Assembly (NCBI RefSeq): GCF_000002425.4
Contig: NC_037265.1
Span: 13,162,330 to 13,226,329, forward strand
Direction: 5' to 3'
From: Physcomitrium patens
Taxonomy: Eukaryota > Streptophyta > Bryopsida > Funariales > Funariaceae
DNA: 64,000 bases
Part shown: piece after piece, positions 24,329 to 35,355 of the stretch
Numbering within the stretch: position 1 is the stretch's first letter
Layout of the letters: every line of letters starts with the position of its first letter
The notes under the pieces: model-generated
What the model was told of the DNA's origin: nothing
The model's input: the letters and a program-made list of their open reading frames with translations, nothing else
Databases searched by the model: none
Program-made: the position numbers and the translations under genes

Positions 24329-25690
24329 GTTGTTAGGATGATAAATTTTATCCCTCAATCCAAATTAAAAGATGGCCTCAATTACAAATTACTTGTAATT
24401 GGTGGTATGAAGTGGAAGTAGCAAGAATAAGAACTAAAGAAGCACAATACAAAACACGTTAAACAAGTACAATCAATTAATTATACATTATAAAATAGTC
24501 ATAGTTTATTTATTATATTTTTATCTAATAAAAAGAAAAATAAAAAATATATTTTTAGATAAATAATCTTTTCATCTTTTTAATGATATAAAAAATTAAA
24601 TCTAATTTATTATGAATAAGTTATGATAGATTAAAGATAAAAGATAAATAATAAAAAAATTAAGTAAAATACTTTTACTTCAAGGATAACTTGCTTAAGA
24701 AATTAAGAGTTTGAGCCTCACCAAGGCTCAAAATTAGTGTATATGGGTCTCTAAGAGCGGCCATGAGGCCTTATTCTTATCTTCCTAACTACCTTCAAGG
24801 TGCTACAATCCATATAAGACTTGTGCACCTCTTTTCTTATAAGGACTATATTAGCTGCTAGTCCTCCTATTTTCTACTAGTAAAACCAATATCTTTGCAT
24901 TTTTGACTTTAGTATAGTATTTAAAAACATCCAATTATCTTAAGAATCTTGTATGGCCTTCAAATCTTACTCGATTTCTTCATAATGGCTCTCAAAGTGA
25001 TAAAACTTATTTTTACTAAAGTCTTAAAAATTACTCTAAAAATTCTAAAAAAATTCTAAAATTTCCTATAATATTTTTATAATATTAATATCAATTTAAA
25101 GCTACATTTTTCTACCTTGGTGATATTTTATAGTAATAAAATAAATTTCATTTCTTATATAACGAACTAAAAAGACATGAGGTTCTTTCTTATACTTCTT
25201 TTAACTACTAACTAATATTTATAATTTTTTATAAGTAATACATATAGATAGAAAGCCAATGTAAATATTGATCTTAATAAATAATATTTATTACTTAATA
25301 ATAAGTAAAAATACTAAATCAACTAAGATAATTGCCTCCAAGAATTATGAAGACTTCATTTCTATAATTAATATTCTAATTTTTTATTTTTCTAAGGATT
25401 TCTATACTATTCACCATATATTGTAATTTTAAGCATTCTAAATGCATCTTTTTGTTTTAAAACATCTAGTGAGTCAATTTGATGATTCACAATTGTATTC
25501 CTTAAATATCTTCATAGATTTATCTAAATTAGGTTCATTAACATACTTCTATTTATAAGTATTTTTTCTTAATTTTTACTATTAATAAAAAAGGATTCAT
25601 GACTCTTTTATGATTTGGATTCATTTCTAAAAGTATTTATGGCTACATTCAAAGATAGTCATCAAAAAAGTATAGCTAAAATCAAACTCT
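24329..25690. repeat. Dispersed repeat A, copy 2, inserted in chromovirus gag
   Basis: Begins at TTGTTAGGATGATAAA and aligns with 130-1330 in the same orientation. On both sides gag-related sequence of the host chromovirus resumes: 25725-25800 continues the match to 22510-22590 in the neighbouring copy. That makes this a clean example of the repeat as a discrete insertion of about 1.36 kb. No coding region. Blocks such as AAGGCTCA and CATGAGGCC suggest LTR-type promoter sequence on the opposite strand, but this is not secure. Confidence 0.6.
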
Positions 25691-26704
25691 TATCTTTATA
25701 ACAAAGATTACGACCAACTACCATATATGTTGTTGAATTTCAAAACATTGCTTCCAATGTAGACTAGAATGACAAAGCCGTCATCAATAAATTTTGATAT
25801 AGGTTGAAGGATAATATCAAAGATTTATTATTGACAATGTCAAAAGTAGAATCTTTAAAACAATTTATTGTTCAAGTCATTGCATGCAAGAATTGATTAT
25901 TTAAAAGGTATTAAGAACCGAGACTTGTTTGGAGAAGCACAAGTTAAGTAATGATGGTAGCTTCTAAGTTTTTAGAAACTTATTTATCAAGGTCGAAACC
26001 AATGTTAATTAATATGGTACGTTTTAATCTCTTATAGAGCAAAAAAAGAATTAATGTTGTTAAGAAGGTTAGTATTTACATTATCAAGAACCTAAGCATA
26101 CTACTTAACATTGTTCAAAGAAGCAATATGATCACAAAATGAGAAGTATGATTGCCAATAAAGACAATATATCAAAAAATAAGTTTTTTTTTAACTACAA
26201 AAGGGATCGTGTGGCTAGAATCATGTGCAACAACTAGTAAAGGTCCTATTCTCTTCTTAGATCCATTACCTTGTTTTGTAATAGATATGTATTTAGGATC
26301 TAAAAATCACAAAGTCTTTATATTATTAAATTCAAGAGCCTCAGCCTACATTATAGACAAAGATTTTATCAAGAAACAAGAAATATCTTTAGTCAAAAAA
26401 ATTAAATCCTTACATGTAGAAGTCATAAATGGTCGTTCATTGTCTTTTGGAGATGTTATTCATGAAATTATTCCTTTACATATAACAATTAAAGATTATA
26501 ATATTATAGTAATACTTAATATGATAAGATCTTCTAATCCAATTATTTTAGGATTATTGTGGTGTGAGTCCAAAATAATGCATCAAAATTTTATTTATTT
26601 AATTTTTGGTTTTTTGACAAGATATAGTATTATTTATTTATTAATTGTGATAAATTAGAGGTTGTTAGGAAAAATAAAGTTAATTGTAGTCAGGATATGG
26701 TAGA

Positions 26705-26860
26705 AAATGATAGAAAGTTATTTCATTCTTGAAGCTACAAGTGATGGTGAAGGAATAAGTTGAAGAATTATTCTACTCTTAAAGCTACAAGTAATGGTGA
26801 AGGAAGAAGATAGAGAATTACTTTGTGCTCAAAGCCACAAGTGATGGTAAGGAAAGAACA
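26705..26860 (+). repeat. Three tandem units of about 60 bp
   Basis: Each unit carries AAAGCTACAAGTRATGGTGA or a close variant. Unit lengths differ slightly and the units have diverged, so the expansion is not recent. Confidence 0.7.
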
Positions 26861-27597
26861 TTGAGAGTTATTCTATTCTTCAACCATTATTTCTACAACA
26901 ACAAATCAAGTTGTTTTTTAGAAAATCTCTTCCAAGGATTAATATGACTAAATTAGTAAATTATTTTGTAGATTTTTTAATTAATTAAGTTATTAGGAAT
27001 TAAAAACCTATGCATTGATTGAAATCTATGGTGATTTTTCATCACCTTGTAGCAAATAGATGCTAACTATTGGTCTTTTCTATAAGAGGCATTTGTTAGA
27101 GATCATAGGAGGTGTAGGTTGACTTCTTAATGACAAGTTGTACTACTTGCATAGATTAGCTAGTAGAAAGGCTCTTAAATTAGTTTTTACTTGTAAATTA
27201 CCGGCAATAGTAATTGCTAATAAATGGCTTGAGGGCTTGGGTATATAAGGCCCTCTCAAAGCCTTGTTCTCTCTTTCTCACCTTTGGTTTGAGCTCTTAG
27301 TAAGGGTGGCCCATTGAGGCACCAGAGAGTTGTAGTATTTTTATTTGTTATAAACTTATGTTATAAGTTGTTTGTTCCATACTTTTGCTGGTTGTCTTGG
27401 AGCTTACTATGAATAGAATTATTTTCTTGTTTATACATGTCCATTGTATAGGAGAGAGAATTAGTGAGGTTAGGTGAAAGAATCATCAGATTTGGAGTTG
27501 AAATGAAAAAGTTATGAGGATTTGAAGTTGGGAGGTTTTTATTTTGCTGCTATTGCTCTGCCTTGGTGGTGGCTGTTGCTGCTGCTCTATCCCTGTG

Positions 27598-27800
27598 CTG
27601 TTTTCATCCAACCATGCTATTTTTCATCCAACCATGTGGTTTTCCATTTAATAGTATTATTTTCATCCAATTGTACTGTTTCCATCCCAACTAAGCCTAT
27701 TTTCATCTAACTATGCTGTTTTCATCCAGATGCGCCTGTTTTTATCTAACAGTGCTGTTTTTGTCAAACATCGCTTGTTTTCATCCAATTGCTTGTTCTA
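27598..27800 (+). repeat. Minisatellite of about 20-bp CTGTTTTCATCCAA units
   Basis: About ten imperfect copies of a unit built on CTGTTTTCATCCAANNNTG lie in tandem. They sit inside the solo-LTR-like insertion, downstream of its TATA-like motif. Confidence 0.75.
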
Positions 27801-28512
27801 TCTATTTTTTTCTCATCGGATTACTTCTATTTGCTAGTACTTTCTATTTTTTAATTTTTTTTTAATCACTTATTCTAAATTAAATAATAACCATTGTTTG
27901 AAAGGCATTATCTAGATAATTATAAATTAATTGATTAACTAACCAACCATTAAAGTAATCTCATAATTAATCTCTATTACCTTCCAAACTTTTTATGAAG
28001 TTATTTTTTCTCTGAAAGTAAAGTAAAAAGGACCTATAGCTCACATGTGGTTAGAAAAATATAACCTCCAATTAGATTGGATTTTTCATAACCTTAACTT
28101 TTTTTTTAGTTTAATCCAAAATTTCAATAATAAAGTAGAAATAGATAAGCGTAGTACATCCAAATTCTTACTAGTAGGTGCAAGAGCTTTTATGTATGTG
28201 GCAAAAGAAGGATCATCTTTTGCTATATATGCCACATCTATTTCTGATGGTGAAAAGATGTCAAGTAATATTCCTAGCCAATATTAAGATTTCTAAGACA
28301 TTCTTGAAAAGAAAAATATAAATATGTAGATATTCTTATAGAGCATTGGTTCAATGATTGTTTGATTGATCTACAAAAAGGAGCTCAACTATCATTTGGA
28401 TTGATCTACAACTTATTGAAAAATGAGTTAGCCGCAATAAAAAAATACATTGACAAAAAATTAATTCAGAAATTCATACATCATTCAAAATCTCTAACAA
28501 GAGCTCTTATCT

Positions 28513-28519
<7 letters not shown>

Positions 28520-28546
<27 letters not shown>
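28520..28546. repeat. Poly-A tract within chromovirus pol
   Basis: About 27 A in a row inside the reverse-transcriptase region of the second chromovirus fossil. It is an expansion of an A-rich codon run rather than a retroposon tail, since matching pol sequence continues on both sides. Confidence 0.7.
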
Positions 28547-31500
28547 GATCTTTGTAGATGTATATAGATTATCAAGGACTTAACAAGATCACCATCATGA
28601 ATTGGTATTCCCTATCTTTGGTATCAGTACTTTTTCACTAACTTAATCAAGCAGAGATCTATACAAAAATAGATCTACAATGAGCATACAACCTAGTCCT
28701 CATCAATGAAGGAGATAAGTAAAAGACTACTTTTCAAACTAGGTATGGATATTTTGAATATAATGTCATGCCTTTTAGACTCACAAATATATTAGTTGTT
28801 TTTTAACATCTTATGAATGATATTTTTTGTGAGTTTTTTTGATGATTTTATTATATATTATTTAGACAACATTCTAATCTACTCTAAGTACACAAAAGAA
28901 TATGAACTTTATGTTTGTCATGTATTACAAAAACTTAGAAATATAGGATTACATGCAAAGATAAAAAATTGTATATTCCATACTACTCTAATTGATATTT
29001 TAGAATAAATCATTTTTAACAAAGGATTAATGATGGATCCTAAGAATGTCCAAATTATAATAGATTGTAAGGTTTCAAAAATAATTAGAGATATGTAATA
29101 TTTTTTAAAATTTATAAATTATTATCATATCATCATCAAGGATTTTTTTCAAGTTTTGGCTCTTCTTATATATCTGATATGTAATGACAAACTTGAATCT
29201 AATAAAAAAGCTGAAACACCTTTTGAAACCTTAAAGACAATATTTATTTTTGTACCAATTTTGCATTGTATAAATTTTTCTAAGCTGTTCTTCATAGAAA
29301 AAAATGCATCAAATTTTGCTATAGATGTTGTTTTATGACAAATAGGAGCATATGATAAGTTCCATTCAATGGCTTTATATTCCAAGAAATTTATAATAGT
29401 TAAGATTAACTATGAGATCTACAACAAAGATCTTCTTGTAATTATGGATTCACTTCAAGAATGGCATGATTATTTAGAAGGCACTTTTAGTCTAATTATT
29501 ATATATATGGATCACAAGAACCTTAAGTACTTCATGTCAACATATGTTTTGAATCATTGCCAAATCTATTCGAATATGTCTTTATTAAGATTTGATTTCA
29601 AGATCACCCATAGAACTGAAAAATAACAAGGTTCATCAAATACCTTTTTTAGATGTTCTTATCTTGTACCAAAAGAAGGAGATATAGCTTTTTATCAACA
29701 AAGAATGATTATCTTGAACCTAGAGTATTTTCATCTTCAAGTAATAAAATCAACATTATTTTTTAATTTCAAGTTTGTATGATTTTATATTCATGATAGT
29801 AGATTTTTTTTACCAAGATAACATATTTTATACAATATACAAAAACTATCATAGATAAAAAAATGACTAAGATTTTTTTTTATAATATTTATTGCTATCA
29901 TAGATTGTTCAAGGATATTATATTGGATAGGAAGACTCAATTTATATGAAGGTTTTAGAAAACCCTTTCTAAGATTTTAAAGATGGATATAAAGCTCTTT
30001 TGACTTTTTAATTTTAAATTGATCCATAAATAAAAACAAGTGAATCAAGTTTTGGAGTAGTATTTGGAGTATACCATCAATTATTATCAAGTTGATTGCA
30101 CAACTCTTTTGCCATTGACAAAGTTTACATATAAAAATTTGGTACATTCTTCTACTCAAAAAACACCTTTCTTTGCCAATTGTGATTATCATCTATCACT
30201 TGATATTTTTGAATTTTCAAAAATTGATAATCTTGTGGAAAAAGATTTAACAAATTATTTGCCAGAGGTATATGTAACAATGAAGGCATAGTTGAAAAAA
30301 ACTTAAGAATGACAAAAGATCAATGCACATGCCTATTACAAAAAATAATCATAATTCAACATAAATAATAATGTATGATTATTTTGTTGCAATATCAAGA
30401 CTACTCGTCCTTATGATAAGTTGGACTATCATAGGGTTTAACCTATTCTTATAAGTAAATAAGTCAATCTTTTTGCTTATTAATTATATCTATTGAAATT
30501 TATGAAGATCCATCTTATATTCCATGTATCTCTTCTTGAGCCATATAAGAAAATAAATATCTCAAGAAGAAGGCAAATACCACCTCATCCTATAAAAATA
30601 GATAATAATGAAGAATTTGAGATGAAAGAAGTCTTACATTTAAGGCGGCACCAAAATAGATTAGAATATCATGTTCATTGGTATAGATATGATATTAGTA
30701 AATGTACTTAGGAACTAAGAAAAAAACTTGAAATTACAACAAAGAAGGTCAAGGCTTTTCATTGACAACATCCATCAAAACTAAGATGAAGAATAGTAAA
30801 TCTTTGCTATATAAGAAATAAGATCTAAAGAAGATAGTATTCTACTTTCTACTCTTGTTTGTAACTTTTGTGTATTTGTAATACTAACAAGAAAGAAAAT
30901 CAATAACTTGTAAATTTAACTGAAGAACTATCACTTCTTGACTTATTAAACAATGTATTGTGATTGTCATAACCTTCAAGACAACATAATGAAGATGAAG
31001 ATCCCTAAGAATAACATGTCATTCCTCAAATAGATAGTAAGATACAACATATTTTGTATCATAACCTTGGAAGATACTTCCGATGTTTGGTGATTTTATT
31101 AAAGAAACAATTCTTAACAATGTTCTAAATATTTTATTTGAAGGGAGTTAAAAAAGCCTCAATAATGATCAAAGAGAAGTGTGGTCTTTCTACTTTGATA
31201 TGGAATACTATCAATGGCTAAGAAGTCCTGTCAACTATCTTAAAAGAGAACAAAGGTCAAAATATGTGGCAAACATAATTTTTTGCATCTTGAATTTCTT
31301 CAATATATAATAATTTTTCTTTATAAAATTCATCTCTAGAAGGAGGAGTAATATCACAAGCATACATATTTATTCTAATATTTACCTATATAATTAAATA
31401 AAATTAAATAAAAATAATTTTTTAATTTTATTTTTTTTAAAGATGCTTCTTAGAAGCTTCATAGACACTACTTTGACTTTACATGTATTTGTAGTTGATT

Positions 31501-31885
31501 AATAGGTTAGAAACTTTGTCAATAAATTAACCATGTATTGGTAGCTTACAAAATAAGCTAACTATATAGTGTACACATAAAAAACTTGCCTTGCAAGTTA
31601 AGATACATATCTTGCAAAGTCAACATGTTTTGGAGGTTCTATAGGATATTGCCATGTAGCTCCTAGTTAAGGGTATATATGGAGGGAAGAATAAAACCTT
31701 ATTCACTCTTGTCAACACCTTTCTAGTCCTTAGTCTTGTTTTTAAGACTTTTTAGATTTCTTATCTTTAGCAATAGCCATTCTAATTTAATAATATATCA
31801 TCTTTGAATGATTACCTAGTCTTTTTTAATGACACAAGAATGTCCTAATCTTTTAGTTCTTTAAGATTCATATCCTTGATAGTTG

Positions 31886-32880
31886 TCTTCTAAGGACATT
31901 ATCCATAAAATAGATCTTTTAGATATATCAACTAAAATTCATAATATCTTAGTAATATTTAATATGATTAGATCTCCTTTTAACTAAATTATATTAGGAT
32001 TATTATAGATTTTTTATAACCTTTATTTTTTTTATAATTTAATCTAAGATTTTATTGATAAAGTAAAAATCTACAAATCTAATATATCCAAACTCTTATT
32101 GGTAGATGCAAGAGCTTTTATACATGCTGCAAAAGAAGGGTTAGCTTTTGCTATATATGCCATACCTATTTTTGGTAATAAAAATATTTTAAGTGATATT
32201 TTAAGCTAATATCAAGATTATTAAGATATTTTTTAAAAGAAGAATGCAGATATTCTTCCAAAGCATTGCTTCTAAGATTATTCTATTGATCATTAAGAAA
32301 GTGCTCAACTACCATTCAAATGAATTTATAGCTTATCAAAAAATAAGTTAGCTACATTTAAAGAATACATTGATGAGAACTTCGCTAAGAACTTTATATG
32401 CAATTTTAAATTTCTAGTAGATGCTTCTATCTTATTTATTAAGAAAAAAGATGAATCTCTATAAATGTGTATAGAATATTAAAAACTCAACAAGATCACC
32501 ATTAAAAATAGGTATCTTCTATCTTTGATTTCAAGTTTTTTTGATTAATTCAATCAAATAAATATCTATACCAAAATAAATCTATAAGAAGCATATAACT
32601 TGGTACGCATTAAAGAAAGAAATGAATAAAAAACTTTATTTTGAACCAAGTATAGCTATTTTGAATATAATATTACTATAGTCAATCACATTCACTCTTA
32701 TAAATACCTTTCTAGTCCTTAGTCTTATTTCAAGACTTTTTTGTCTTTTTATCTTTGGCGATAGCCATTGTAGTTTAATATTATACCATCTTTGAATAAT
32801 TTTTTAATCTTTTAGAGTGATACAAGAATTTATTGATCTTTTAGTTCTTTAAAATTCATGCCTTTGACATAGAGGTAGTA
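31886..32880 (+). mobile_element. Chromovirus fragment (protease to reverse transcriptase, then LTR part)
   Basis: Directly after the truncated right LTR of the second copy, pol-related sequence matching 28100-28760 resumes (about 31886-32690). LTR-type sequence matching 23570-23760 follows (about 32690-32880). It is best read as the remains of a third AT-rich chromovirus rearranged with its neighbour. Heavily broken. Confidence 0.55.
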
Positions 32881-33510
32881 AAAAAAAGTTGCTACTTATT
32901 ACTTCTTTACAAAATATTCTTCTCTTTACTTTATTTATCTATAAATGAAGCAAAAAAAAGTAGATAAGAAAATAATTTTTACAAAAATCTTAAAGAAGAA
33001 ATTAAGAGTAATTTATAATAAAAATTACTTTAAAAATCAATAATTGATATGTAAAAAACATCAATTGTGAACTGGGTCAAAATCAAATTTTAAGGCACAA
33101 AATTATGTAATAATTCTAGTATTCTTTAGTTAATTAAAAAGTGGAATTTGAGAAAAAATTAGAGATTGTTTCTTTAGATATAAATTTTGAGTAAAATATT
33201 TTTGTAATACTTTTTTAAAGACTTTATAAAGTCAAATATTTTTTGAGATAACTTTGGATTTTGATAGATATATTAAATTTGAACTTTGGAGAGTTTTGTA
33301 AATTAGTAGATGATCTATAGGTGAAATTTTATGATTGGATGAATGTTATTGTTTTGAATATTTTTTTAATTTTAGTTTGAGATAATAATTTTTTTCAAGG
33401 TTATTGAATCATAAATTATTTAAATCTTAAAAACTAAAATATAAAGGATTAATAAAGGTTTTTAAGATTTATAGCCATTTGCTAGTTTTATTAAAATAAA
33501 AATTTTTACA
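32870..33510 (+). repeat. Repeat D, copy 2, left half
   Basis: Carries AATTGTGAACTGGGTCAAAA at 33067, matching 3168 in copy 1, with continuing similarity on both sides. It is cut at 33511-33515 by the minus-strand chromovirus and resumes beyond 49347. Confidence 0.6.
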
Positions 33511-33677
33511 CCATTTGTCACGAATACAGAAATACAGGCTCGAGATCTAACAAGAAGTTCAAGAAGAACTGGCAAGAACTAGATTAATCAGATGAATAAA
33601 CGAACAATACTAGAAAGGTGAGCTAGAACTCTAAGCGATGTGTTGTCGAGACTAAAGAACTCTTCAGCCTCGATTCC

Positions 33678-33685
33678 AATATATA
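33678..33685 (-). promoter_or_regulatory. TATA box of chromovirus LTR
   Basis: TATATATT on the minus strand directly downstream of the minisatellite, matching 49082-49089 in the other LTR. Transcription would be expected to start 25-35 bases further along the minus strand. Confidence 0.6.
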
Positions 33686-33689
33686 CTCC

Positions 33690-33869
33690 TATTTAGGAAG
33701 CTTCTCAAGCAACTTCTACCAACTAGGAAGCTTCTCAAGCGACTTCCACCAACTAGAAAGCTTTTTAAGTAACTTCCACCAACTAAGAAGCTTCTCAAGC
33801 AACTTCCACCAACTAAGTAGCTTCTCAAGCAACTTCTATCAACTAGGAAGCTTTTCAAGCAACTTCCAC
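33690..33869 (-). repeat. 30-bp minisatellite in LTR U3 (six units)
   Basis: Six units with plus-strand consensus AGGAAGCTTCTCAAGCAACT plus ten more bases, period 30 bp, each containing a GAAGCTTC palindrome or a near variant. The same six-unit array is in the other LTR at about 49096-49275. The period is close to three turns of the DNA helix, so the palindromes face the same side. Confidence 0.85.
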
Positions 33870-33876
33870 AAACTAA

Positions 33877-33918
33877 GAAGCTTCTAGAAGGTTCCAAAGA
33901 CTTGCTTCTAGAAGGTTC
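33877..33918. promoter_or_regulatory. Heat-shock-element-like arrays in LTR U3
   Basis: GAA at 33877, TTC at 33882, GAA at 33887 and TTC at 33892 are exactly spaced as GAAnnTTCnnGAAnnTTC, a four-unit heat shock element. A second three-unit array (TTC 33906, GAA 33911, TTC 33916) follows. This is the known binding pattern of heat shock factors. They lie in U3 upstream of the minisatellite and TATA box on the minus strand. The other LTR has the same arrangement at 49281-49322. Binding itself is inferred. Confidence 0.6.
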
Positions 33919-34239
33919 TAAGGACTATGTCCCTAACCTCATCCCATCCTTTAGCTTCGAGGTCTCTGAGAAGCAATATTATTGTTAATCAGTACCAATA
34001 CAAGAAAATGAAGATTTGTCGCATAACATCTGCTATGAACTCCAACTGTTGTTCATGAGGCAAGTGGTTCATCGGCCTTTGAAGCCAACAGTAGTGGCCC
34101 ATGCCTTTGACTTCTGACCAAGCATGAACTTCCGTGTCCTCATTGTGAAATTGTCCTGCAAACATGCCTTCTGGCTGACTTTATCAACTACGAAGTTTGG
34201 TGGTCCTCTCCCCCTTCCTTATATTCTTGGATGAGTAAG

Positions 34240-35015
34240 TGTAGAATAAGTAGTTATTTGCTGATTTGTAGAAACTTAGTTTATAGTGTAAATAGGGATA
34301 GATGACTATTAGAAAGGTAGTTCAGTAGGTAAAATGGATGAATAGTTAGGAAAAGTAGTTTTCATTAGAGATGTAGCAGTTGGTATCTCGTGGTAGGATA
34401 AGGAGGATGAGAGAGAGGAAGTAGGGGCCATTACTGTGATAGTGTGAGCCGGGGTAAGCTTGGTGCTACCTCTTTTCTTTTGTTGTTATGTTCTTTGAAA
34501 TAAGAGTATTGAGAGTTTCTGAATATTGTGAAGTGAATCATGGAATGAAAGTGTGAATGGAATTATATGTTATTGAATGAGAAGAAGAGAGATTGAATGC
34601 TGAAATCTGAATGTAGTTCAGCAGAAAGAGTGAATCTGTGGTTGTGTGAAACACTGTAATGTGAATGGTAGTTCTGTGTGAAGAATTCTAGTAATTGGAA
34701 TGAGAGTAATTGTGTGCTGAAGCTATGATGTTGAGGTATTACAATTGGAGATTATAAGAGTGAAGATATATTGGTGGAAATAACAGTTAATGGTATGACT
34801 GAATTGTTCTAAGGAAGAAATTGATAAGGTGAAAGGAGAGATTATAGTTTCCTTGTGTGCTTAGACAATGGAAATAGAGACGATACATTGGAGGTAATTA
34901 ATTGTGTAACCCTAACGTGAACGCTCAAGCAACTAGTCACTCCCCGTGTTCGAATTCCCCTATATAGGTTTATTTTGGGAGGTTTCTTTTGGAATTAGTA
35001 AAACAACCAACCACA
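34240..35015 (+). repeat. 5' LTR of the nested Athila/Tat-type element
   Basis: 776 bp, TGTAGAATAAG to ACCACA. The same length as the 3' copy, about 96% identical by eye. A CCTATATAGG motif lies about 45 bp from the right end. Confidence 0.9.
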
Positions 35016-35018
35016 TTT

Positions 35019-35036
35019 TGGTGCCGCTGCCAGAGA
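35019..35036 (+). other. Primer-binding site, tRNA-Asp type
   Basis: TGGTGCCGCTGCCAGAGA, four bases after the LTR. The related element at 55328 has TGGCGCTGCTGTCGGGGAT. Both resemble TGGCGCCGTTGCCGGGGAT, the complement of the plant tRNA-Asp 3' end used by Athila and Tat elements. Confidence 0.7.
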
Positions 35037-35355
35037 GTGATAATAGCTTTGAGCATTAAGAATTAATTACAAACGTGTGAGAAAATGGGCAATGGAAGAC
35101 GATTTCAGTAGTATTTGAAGAAAGATTATGGTTAATAAAAACGAGAGCATTGCATCGAGGAAAATAAATTAGTTGAGAGAAAGACAAGGAAGAACGCAAG
35201 GAAAAAACTTGCGTAGAGAAAAGCAAGAACGTAATCTTAAAAGGAAGCATCGACAGAATTAGATTAAACCATGGTTCTAAGCTTGTCGGCGCATCCGAAC
35301 ATATCAAGAACCGGACAGACTGTTAATTCTGCAGTCTTATGTACCGTTAGAAAAA

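Larger units (their letters stand above)
26655..28030 (+). mobile_element. Solo-LTR-like insertion with two minisatellites
   Basis: Interrupts the second chromovirus fossil between its protease region and the next matching block at 28045. It has LTR-like organisation: TGTTAGG near the left end, a promoter-like GGTATATAAGGCCC at about 27238-27252, then a transcribed-leader-like stretch. It carries three tandem units of about 60 bp at 26705-26860 and about ten units of about 20 bp at 27598-27800. No coding region. It is less AT-rich than its host, so it is younger. The family is not recognised and the exact ends are uncertain. Confidence 0.5.
23216..31885 (+). mobile_element. AT-rich Ty3/gypsy chromovirus fossil (second copy), nearly full layout
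   Basis: Order: left LTR (23216-23927), initiator-Met-type primer-site remnant (23929-23940), gag (23982-24328 and about 25700-26150), protease (26152-26650), reverse transcriptase (about 28045-29140), RNase H (29149-29626), integrase (about 29640-30450), a chromodomain-type tail (30493-30711), and the start of a right LTR (about 31350-31885). The parts follow the order of the better-preserved copy on the minus strand at 44133-48919. The tail has HVSLLEPYK followed by a chromodomain-like stretch (LEYHVHWYRYDI), which places it with the chromoviruses. It is interrupted by repeat A copy 2 and by a solo-LTR-like insertion at 26655-28030. Very many breaks; among the oldest layers in the window. 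Confidence 0.7.
33516..33938 (-). repeat. 3' LTR of the minus-strand chromovirus
   Basis: 423 bp. On the minus strand it reads: U3 with heat-shock-element-like arrays (33877-33918), a 30-bp minisatellite (about 33690-33869), a TATA box (33678-33685), then the transcribed part ending near TGACA at 33516. It equals the right LTR at about 92% of positions by my count. Confidence 0.85.

Noticed and set aside
27598-27800. Possible CRISPR-like array of 20-bp units
   Set aside because: The units are directly contiguous and degenerate with no unique spacers, in a plant retroelement setting. It is a minisatellite.
33664-33897. Minus-strand frame of repeated SFLVGGSCLR-type units
   Set aside because: It is the translation of the 30-bp LTR minisatellite (a multiple of three). 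The repeat is promoter DNA, not a protein gene.
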